NCBI GenBank assembly: GCA_029962745.1 | Contig: JAPZVO010000111.1 | Location: 1-64,000, forward strand | DNA from: Echinometra lucunter | Taxonomy: Eukaryota; Echinodermata; Echinoidea; Camarodonta; Echinometridae | Length of the DNA: 64,000 nt | Direction of reading: 5' to 3' | Part shown: piece by piece, positions 58,701 to 64,000 of the stretch | How the letters are laid out: each line of letters opens with the position of its first letter | How positions within the stretch are numbered: the stretch's first letter is position 1 | The notes under the pieces: model-generated | Seen by the model: only the letters and a program-made list of their open reading frames with translations | Told to the model about the DNA's origin: nothing | Databases searched by the model: none | Position numbers and translations under genes: made by a program

Positions 58701-60938
58701 ATCATGGAAACTCATTATTGCGAACAACTTCAGTTGTTTTTGTGATACTGTAACAAACAAAATAAAATCTAAAATGAATATAACTTTTGCACATGTCTTC
58801 GTTTTTTCATAGTGTTCCAATTAGACTGCCTTCTCATCAAAGAATCCTTCTTTGACAGCGATAACAGCACGGCACACTCTTGGCATCCTGTTGGTCAACT
58901 TGTTGAGGGAGTCACTGGAAATACCCTACCATGCCTTCTGTAGAATCTCCCACTGATGAGTCTCACTTGTTGGGCAAATTTCTAGAACCTTTCTGTCTAG
59001 TTCTTCCCAAAGCAGCTCAATGGGGTTGAGATCTGGGGACTGGGGCGGCCAATCCATGATTTCCAGGACTTGTTTCTCTTCTTTTTTCTTCAAGTAGTCT
59101 TTGCATAGTCTTGACGAGTGTTTGGGGTCATTGTCCTGCTGGAAAACAAACCCTTCTCCAATCAGGCGTTTCCCCGAGAGGATGGCCTTCCACTGTAGGA
59201 TGGAATGATAGCCGTGCTGGTTGAGGATACCCTCTACTCTGTGCAAGCTGCCAACTTTTCCTGCACCAAAGCAACCCCAAACCATGACATTTAACCACCA
59301 TGTTTCACAGTTGGTTTGATGCACTGTGGTAGCATCTTTTCTCCCTTTCACCATCTCACATAGAGACGAGTCAAAGTTCAAGGTGTTTGGCAGCAAGAGA
59401 AAAGATGCTACCACAGTGCATCAAGCCAACTGTGAAACATGGTGGTGAAATGTCATGGTTTGGGGTTGCTTTGGTGCAGGAAAAGAAGGCATGGCAGGGT
59501 ATTTCCAGTGACTCCCTCAACAAGTTGACCAACAGGATGCCAAGAGTGTGCCGTGCTGTTATCGCTGTCAAAGAAGGATTCTTTGATGAGAAGGCAGTCT
59601 AATTGGAACATCATGAGTTCAAAGACAGGCGCAAAAGTTATATTCATTTTAGATTTTATTTTGTTTGTTACAGTATCAAAACAACTGAAGTTGTTCGCAA
59701 TAATGAGTTTCCATGATCAAGAAGAAAAATGACGCCCTTTTAATTGTTATCGTGTTTATTAAAAAAATATTATTTATTGTCTATTATGTTTATTGAATTG
59801 CAATAAACAAGTTTTCTGTACAAGTGAAATATTGAGTATTGTTTTATTTTATTTTTGTGTCTGACTTCTGACTAGGCCAAAGTGAAAAGGCAAAATGAAT
59901 GAAGTTGCACTGGTATAAGTGTAAAAAGCTCTGAATAACTACACGTAATAACAGAAGTTAGCATTTTGGAGAAAATGCCATCTTGACTGGTAGCCCGCCA
60001 TTTTTGGCAGCTGTATGTCTATTAAGAGCTTTAAATTTGTTTGAATCAATGAGAAAATGTACACTGGTGTATAGTCTTCACTTTAAAACAAAAATACAGC
60101 TGTGCTATGAGCCTGAATTTCAATAAAGTCTACCAAGTTTAGGAAAACACACACTGAATGCAGGTGTTCCCAAACTTTTGGAGGGGAGTGTATGTGATTT
60201 TCATGAAATGAAGTGTTAAAATATATGTGCATGTCTTGAAAGAGAAATGTTTGATTGCTCCCTTAGCTCTTCTTTGCAGTACTTTGCAATATTTTGATGG
60301 CATTTTTAAAAATTATTTTATGTGTTTTATGCAGGCCAACATCGCCAAGATCGTAATGGCGTAGCTACATTTAACAATGGGTAAAGTTATTATTTTCCTA
60401 TTAAGTTAATTGTAATTTGCATCCAAGTAAAAAAAAAAAAAGATTTACTTCTTTCTCCAGCTAGAAAAAGAAATTACCAAGGTAGAATTAATCCCTTAAT
60501 AATGAAGCCATTTCACCCGTTGAACACAATTTGATTTCAGTATAATACACATTTCCCATACACCCTAGCCCGAGTTATCTCGGGCATAGGGCTCGTTGGG
60601 TTAAAAATATTATTTTGAATTTTTTATTTTGACGATGAGTTAAATGTTGTGATGTATAAAACATTGTCATTAGCTGATATTGATATTAACATGAATCAGG
60701 AGAGAATGAATCAGTCCCCCCCCCCCCCCCCCCCCCCCCCTTCACAATAGAAAATTGTTAACTGTCCACATCAGTGGATAATGGAAAACTGCAATTATAA
60801 TAAATTATGTCTCATTTACTTTTGAAATGAAAGCTTATTTTTAAAAGCTTGGTTCAAATGAGTTTATGTTTTTTGTTACCCTTATTCTTCTGTGTATTCT
60901 ATTGCAGCACCAATAATGGGTATGTCACAGTGGGTTGA
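34727..60938 (+). CDS. Predicted two-pass membrane protein with cysteine-rich glycosylated ectodomain, ten exons
   Basis: Exons: 34721-34772 (ATG 34727), 35666-35785, 36948-36978, 38001-38088, 39715-39918, 42277-42373, 44192-44548, 50285-50407, 60335-60380 and 60908-60938 (TGA). Every junction has GT-AG and the phases match throughout, giving 380 residues. Residues 1-163 are hydrophilic and acidic, then basic (RRQIK) before a membrane segment at about 168-187. Residues 196-328 form an ectodomain with six Cys (199, 242, 253, 265, 291, 323) and sequons NHT, NNT, NTS, NIT and NVT. A second membrane segment (329-346) is followed by KIRRER and a short tail. Basic residues on the outer side of both membrane segments put both termini in the cytosol. 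The ectodomain may be Ig-like, but I recognise no family. Introns are up to 10 kb and full of transposons. The last exon could instead be a 12-nt microexon (see findings). Confidence 0.6.
36757..37800 (+). repeat. Direct duplication within intron 3
   Basis: GAGAAGAGGGTATTCA through GGCCAGATCTTATTTTGAT and AATGAATATAGTTTATATGC at about 36757-36880 recurs in diverged form at about 37490-37570 and continues at 37750-37790. The second copy is split by the MITE at 37572-37747. Exon 3 of the membrane-protein gene (36948-36978) lies between the copies. Confidence 0.7.
37572..37747. mobile_element. pogo/Tigger-type MITE with TA duplication
   Basis: The ends CAGTCAACTCTGCATAAGTC and GACTTAGGCAGAGTTGACTG are inverted repeats of about 20 bp with a mismatch or two. 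They are flanked by TA at 37570-37571 and 37748-37749. CAGT(C/T)... ends with AAGTCGAA just inside are typical of pogo/Tigger elements. The paralogous sequence near 36845 shows the same site unoccupied. Confidence 0.8.
39011..39295 (+). repeat. Dispersed repeat B, copy 1
   Basis: Begins GCATGACTCACCGAACCG and ends near AAGTTAGCCAGTGCCTTTT. The same 285 bp, about 88-90 percent identical by eye, is at 42443-42726 in the same orientation. The two flank exons 5 and 6 of the membrane-protein gene. Recombination between them would delete both exons. Confidence 0.75.
41333..41491. repeat. Foldback MITE (GTTGCATAAAACTTGCCATT type)
   Basis: GTTGCATAAAACTTGCCATT at the left pairs with AATGGCAAGTTTTATGCAA at the right. 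Inside, GGTAACTACCATGGTAAC and its complement form a second stem. Confidence 0.7.
41836..42061. repeat. Foldback MITE (GGGYCCCATTTMATAAAAAG type)
   Basis: The left end GGGTCCCATTTAATAAAAAG is mirrored by CTTTTTATGAAATGGGGCCC at the right. The interior repeats TTGCCATTCCAGCAGGAGTT twice and TAGCAACTTTTCATGAAA, so the right arm is partly duplicated. Confidence 0.65.
42443..42726 (+). repeat. Dispersed repeat B, copy 2
   Basis: Second copy of the 285-bp sequence described at 39011-39295, starting only 70 bp after exon 6. Confidence 0.75.
42976..43205 (+). repeat. Tandem repeat of about 103 bp
   Basis: TACCCCAAAATAYTGATA occurs at 43008 and 43111. CGTTGTGRATGTATGGGCTG and GAAGTGATCAGYGAAACACA follow in each copy, and AGGGGTCACAAACTTTT closes units two and three. 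Confidence 0.75.
43206..44191. other. Intron 6 remainder; nothing further recognised
   Basis: AT-rich intronic sequence. A short stretch near 43330-43380 (accagaggaagacaatccga, then ggtcaaagttcaaaggt) resembles one near 49945-50000, so it is probably a dispersed repeat fragment. Confidence 0.35.
44192..44548 (+). CDS. Exon 7 of the membrane-protein gene: ectodomain
   Basis: A 357-nt phase 1-1 exon bounded by TTCTGCAG and CATCAG|GTAAAT. It encodes five of the six ectodomain cysteines and all the glycosylation sequons. The stretch from FDCGKV to LFFCSY, with alternating hydrophobic residues, resembles the cysteine-to-cysteine core of an Ig-like fold, without the usual Trp placement. A phase 1-1 domain exon is typical of shuffled extracellular modules in animals. 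Confidence 0.75.
45444..46350 (-). mobile_element. TIR element A, copy 2 (reverse orientation, uninterrupted)
   Basis: Reverse complement of 22829-25855 minus the two insertions. It ends at TAGCTATAACACTG (46350), the same terminus as copy 1. At the other end the similarity stops near tatcatccgc, so about 120 bp including that terminus is missing. It lies in intron 7 of the membrane-protein gene and provides the empty sites that date the insertions in copy 1. Confidence 0.75.
46850..48340 (+). repeat. Diverged tandem array of about 140-175 bp units
   Basis: GAGCGAGCGCAACGAGCGAG-like strings followed by GAGGAAAAATAT recur near 46940, 47100, 47270, 47445, 47585 and 48220. Each sits between TGGTCACCTCACTT / TTGCTTTCCCAAA and AGTTCTTCATCAAAATACA / TGATGGGCCT phrases. 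At about 47690-48180 the array is interrupted by unrelated sequence that contains its own palindrome around GTGGGTACCC. The open frames here are repeat-derived. Confidence 0.75.
48341..50284. other. Intron 7 remainder; no gene seen
   Basis: Two blocks of higher GC (about 48660-48910 and 49490-49830) carry phrases such as GATCGGTCAGTCAC and GGTCACTGGCC. They look like old dispersed repeats. Their open frames have no domain signal. Confidence 0.35.
50285..50407 (+). CDS. Exon 8 of the membrane-protein gene: second membrane segment
   Basis: Phase 1-1 exon starting after CTTTCCTTTAG. It encodes HDLGWCEPSFG, then about 18 hydrophobic residues (VSLSIIILLVALLGWLFY), then KIRRERTSG, and ends at GGAG|GTAATA. 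This is a clear stop-transfer sequence. Reading past the donor would add about 24 residues before a stop, so an intron-retained form could also be made. Confidence 0.75.
50496..54564. mobile_element. Candidate 4.1-kb element with inverted ends, non-coding
   Basis: TATGGTGGCCCTGAACTACG at 50496 and its near complement, GTACTTCACGGCCACCATA, ending at 54564, form an inverted repeat. It continues inward (CTCGACAACAGGTCGTATG against CATGACCTCTTGTTGAG). Both ends are followed by short repeats of a GTGAATTTCGC / GAACTTTGC type separated by CATCCCAGG-like spacers. About 4 kb between them holds no gene I can recognise, so it may be a MITE split by a later insertion. It lies wholly in intron 8 of the membrane-protein gene. 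Confidence 0.5.
54803..54900. repeat. Short inverted repeat GAAAATGGTCTTAAAAGAT
   Basis: 19 bp at 54804-54822 is exactly complementary to 54881-54899, with about 58 bp between. Confidence 0.65.
54901..56570. other. Intronic sequence; no gene seen
   Basis: Contains a C-run at about 55400 and a (GT)n microsatellite at about 55650-55678. The rest is AT-rich and featureless to me. Confidence 0.45.
56571..57609. mobile_element. Candidate 1.04-kb TIR element
   Basis: TAATTGGGTCAAGAGTGCAC plus TTTTC at 56571-56595 is matched, with two differences, by the reverse complement of 57585-57609. The interior has no convincing transposase; one 102-codon frame on the - strand (56942-56634) is unrecognised. 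No flanking duplication is clear. Confidence 0.45.
58085..58237 (+). CDS. Possible cassette exon abutting the Tc1-like insertion
   Basis: A 153-nt open stretch between TTTGAAAG and CAG|GT is in phase 1 at both ends. It would therefore fit between exons 8 and 9 of the membrane-protein gene without changing frame. It reads a hydrophobic run (FICILLCLILSLIG), then EDDLSSGDIDF, then FYSCHEVSCYFVIYTLNST. The acceptor is weak. The donor is the site into which the Tc1-like element inserted. It may be an extra membrane segment, an alternative exon or chance. Confidence 0.25.
58241..60190. mobile_element. Tc1/mariner-type foldback element with very long inverted arms
   Basis: Flanked by TA at 58239-58240 and 60191-60192. 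The ends CACTCCCCTCCAAAAGTTTG and CAAACTTTTGGAGGGGAGTG are exact complements. The pairing does not stop at a normal TIR: about 58241-59350 and 59390-60190 are inverted copies of each other, both containing the 3' part of the transposase gene. The right arm lacks about 320 bp corresponding to roughly 58936-59258. The 5' part of the transposase is absent from both arms, so the element cannot make a complete transposase. Confidence 0.85.
58926..59414 (-). pseudogene. Tc1-type transposase, C-terminal catalytic half only
   Basis: 162 codons read on the - strand. They contain VMVWGCFGAGKVG, then QQDNDPKHSS with the second catalytic Asp, then WPPQSPDLNPIELLWEELD with the catalytic Glu. I count 38 residues between that Asp and Glu, where classical Tc1 has 34. 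The DNA-binding N-terminal domains and the first catalytic Asp are missing because the frame runs into the inversion point near 59390. A shorter inverted duplicate of the same region lies at about 59396-59602 (+). Confidence 0.8.
60716..60740 (+). repeat. Poly-C run (25 nt)
   Basis: Uninterrupted C homopolymer. Comparable runs occur at 4632-4654 (C) and 6590-6612 (G). Confidence 0.9.
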
Positions 60939-61079
60939 CTGGAGGAAAAAAAATAACTCTTCTATCAAGCACTTCTGGACCATGCCACTTTTATTTTACT
61001 TTTTTTCTGCCGATAACTACTGAAGAGTGAAGTGTGTAGACACACGAGCTCCCAGTTAGCATGCAAAAACCTATTCAAC

Positions 61080-64000
61080 TGAAATTTACAGCATGCCGAA
61101 CCTAAGAAGTGGAACTGGACAAAAGGCCACGGCCAAAACTTCGGCGTGCTATGAAACGAAGAGACATCCTTGCATATATAAAATCTAAAGGAGCACAAAT
61201 ATATTGTTTACAAGATACACATTTTGTTCCGGAAATATGTGTTTCAGTGAGGAGGGAGTAGTTGGGTATATGTTATTTTTCATGTAACAATTCTTACTCT
61301 AGAGGAGTGGCTGTTATGTTTGACAAAAATTTCGTTGTAGAGGTTAAAAAGGAAAAATAGATGAGAAAGGTAACTTTATTATACTGAGCCTTTGTATTGG
61401 AACACTGCAAGTAACATTAATTTCATTATATGGTCCAAAAGACGATACTCCTGTTTTTCATGACAAACTAAAAAGATACACGATTGAGTTTGATGACTGG
61501 CACATAATAATTTGTGGGGACTGGAATCTGGTGCAAGATTTTGATCTCGATACTTTTAATTACATTAGACTGAACAACAAAGAAGCAAGGAAGAAGGTGA
61601 TAGAACTTAAAATTGATTTGGATTTGGTAGATGTTTGGCATGAACATAACATTGGGGTTCAAAGTTATACATGGAGACAACCCATCCCATTAAAGCAGAG
61701 TAGACTTGATTATTTTTTGGTTTCCTCTGATCTTTTCTTTAATCACAAAAACTGAACATTTGTTTGGATATAAATCTGATCATTCTATAATCAGTTTAGA
61801 ATTTGAATTAGATAAATACCAAAAATGTTTTACTTATTGGAAATTTAACAATGCTTCGTTGAAGGATGGGGAATATGTGGACGTTATTAAAAGAAAGATA
61901 AGAGAAGTAGTACCGTAGTACAATATGCAGATAAAGAATGTATTCAAGGTAAAGAATATGAAGAGATGAGAAAGGAAGATATTTTGTTTTCTATCATTGA
62001 TACTCTTCTCATGGAGTTGAGAAGTGCGACTATTTTATACTCGTTGAAAAGAAAAAGAGAGAGTAAGGAAGAAAAAAACAAGATTGAGAAGGAAATTTTA
62101 AAATTAGAAACCAATATGACTTTGGAGGAAAGAACCTCAACTATCGAAAAGATACGTATTTTGAAAGAACAATTAGAAAACATCGTTAAAAATGAGCAGC
62201 AAAATTCGATTAAGTATAATAGAATACAAGAAATGCAATTTGTAGAAAAGCCTTCAAAATATTTTTTGAATTTAGAAAAACAGAGATCAGTAGAAAAGAC
62301 AGTTGTAAGATTGATTGATAAAAACAACTTTAATTGATCAACAGATATTTTGCAAGAAATATTTCTTTATTTTAAAGATTTGTACACATTTCAACCAATA
62401 TTAGAGGCTGAAAGATTGTTTGCGATGATTCCTTCGAATAAAGTAAGCAGATTTACACCACAAGAAAGTGAGGTTTTAGAGGGGGACATATGTTATTCAG
62501 AAATACTTGATGCATTTAAACGGATTAAAATTGGTAAAGCCCGGTCAAGATGGCTTTACAGCTGAATTTTTAAAGTACTTTATTAATGATATAGGAATTT
62601 ATTTGTGGCGAAGTGTGAAGTATGCTTATTTGACTGGTGAGTTATCTCTATCACAAAACTTAGGTCTTATAACTTTAATTCCTAAAGGTAATAAGCCCCG
62701 TCATTTCATTAAAAATTGGAGACCGATATCTCTCCTTAATGTTTTATACAAAATTTTATCTACATGTCTTGCAAATAGGTTACGAAAGGTATTATCAGTA
62801 GTCATTCACACAGATCAGAAGGGAGTTTTAACAGGTCGTTTCATTGTGGAAAATATCAGAATAATATATGATATCATTGCTTTAGCCGAAAAACAAAATT
62901 TGTCATGTATTTTAATGATTTCGAAAAGGCATTCGATAGTATTTCCCATGCTTTTATTCAAAAGGTTATTTCGTTTTTTGGAGTGGGACCGTCTTTTCAG
63001 AGATGGGTGGATGTCTCGCACAGTAATGCTTACTCAAGCGTTATTGTTAATTCTCATTTGTCACAACGATTTAACATTCAAAGGGGCTGTAAACAAGGGG
63101 ATCCAATTTCTCCTTACCTTTTCATTATGTGTGTCGAAGTTCTTGCACTATAGATAAGAAATTCAAACCAGTTTGAAGGAATCGGCGTAAACAAAAGAGA
63201 ATTCAAAATACTTCAATATACCGATGATACGGCTTTTTTCATTTCTGGCTCGAATAAGTCTTTTCAAAATGTGTTGGAGATGATTTCTTTGTTCGCTCAA
63301 TTTACTGGACTTAAACTCAATTCACAAAAGGCGCAAATCATTTTTTGGGGTAACCTGAAAAAGACAATTCTAGACATTGAAGTAGAAATAAACTTGATAA
63401 AGGATACTTATTTCCATTATCTTGGTCCAGATTTTCATGTGAATATTGACAAGATCCCCAATTTCAATTATGATAGGATTTTTGATAAATTGAAAAGACA
63501 GATGATTTCATGGTCGAAGAGAAATATTACACCTTTGGGTAGAATTACGGTGGCTAAATCTCTTTTATTAGCACAATTTAATCTTTTTTTTTCTATCAAT
63601 CCCCAGTCCATCTGCTCAACTAATGAAAAATATCAAAGTTAAATTTTTTCAATTCGTATGGAATGGAAAACCAGACAAAGTTAGTAGGGAACGAATACTT
63701 GGTTCATACGAAGAAGGGGTTCGAAAATGATAGATATAGAATGTTTAACAAAGCATTAAAATTGACATGGTTGAGAAGATTTCTTTTAAGAAAATTTGAT
63801 GACATAGAAAGTTTACTGGGGGTTTTTTTTAGGACTGCCTTTCCACCTATTTTATGGAGACGAATATTTTTATAACATATCAGAAAAAATTAGCAATCCA
63901 TTTTGGAAAGAAATTTTTTCCATGCTGTTTTTGATATTTAAAAAATCTGAAAATATATATTGGTTAGCGCAACCTTTATGGAAAAATAGTAAAATACAAA
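61080..64000 (+). mobile_element. Decayed L1/Tx1-type non-LTR retrotransposon, 5'-truncated, continues past the window
   Basis: In order on the + strand are apurinic-endonuclease motifs RRDILAYIKSKGAQIYCLQD-TH (about 61156-61227; QDTH where QETH is usual), SRGVAVMFDKNF (about 61300), GDWNLVQDF (about 61517), SYTWRQP and SRLDYFLVS (about 61665-61725). A Lys/Glu-rich coiled linker follows (61966-62337). The reverse transcriptase comes next: LITLIPKGNKP and WRPISLLNVLYKILST (62507 onward), DFEKAFDSI (about 62908), CKQGDPISPYLF (about 63090) and YTDDTAFF (about 63221, the catalytic DD), then SFLAQFTGLKLNSQK-type thumb sequence. The frame changes several times and there are internal stops, for example at 61920, 62335 and 63155, so it is inactive. 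ORF1 and the 5' end are absent. Confidence 0.85.

Overview
This is an intron-rich, AT-rich, repeat-laden piece of animal genome. There is no bacterial operon structure, and every recognisable coding region is split by GT-AG introns. Several features point to a marine invertebrate, most likely a sea urchin or another echinoderm: a tRNA-derived SINE, a decayed L1/Tx1-type LINE, many DNA transposons and foldback MITEs, long poly-C/poly-G runs, and frequent acatgtac and agatct motifs. The species call is an inference from sequence style, not from a match.

Layout. 1-7330 holds no convincing gene. It contains hairpins, a polypurine tract, a GATATC-rich palindromic array, and two tiny 32-bp perfect palindromes at 5299-5330 and 5390-5421, each flanked by a perfect 8-bp direct repeat. 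7867-12920 (+) is a five-exon DUF6589-type, probably transposase-derived gene whose last exon is broken by several frameshifts. Converging on it from the other side, 19428-17230 (-), is an apparently intact RecQ-family helicase. The pair looks like the two genes of one large DNA transposon. The nearest described relative I can recall, unverified, is the helicase-bearing AcademH lineage. 20.7-33.2 kb is a transposon graveyard: a SINE, several foldbacks, a TIR element carrying two nested insertions, two copies of a TTAA-flanked piggyBac-type MITE, and a 157-bp tandem array that repeats a DR1 nuclear-receptor motif exactly six times.

34.7-60.9 kb (+) can be assembled, with every splice phase agreeing, into a ten-exon gene for a roughly 380-residue membrane protein. 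It has a cytosolic N-terminal region, a first membrane segment, a cysteine-rich N-glycosylated extracellular domain, a second membrane segment and a short basic tail. I do not recognise the family. Its introns carry more repeats: a pogo-type MITE beside its own empty site, a second copy of the TIR element, a diverged tandem array, a 4-kb element with inverted ends, and a foldback Tc1-like element whose transposase has DD38E spacing. 61.1-64.0 kb is a 5'-truncated, decayed non-LTR retrotransposon (endonuclease plus reverse transcriptase) running off the window end.

The strongest candidates for something not routinely described are the 32-bp palindromes with target-site duplications, the convergent DUF6589/RecQ module, and the six-copy DR1 array.
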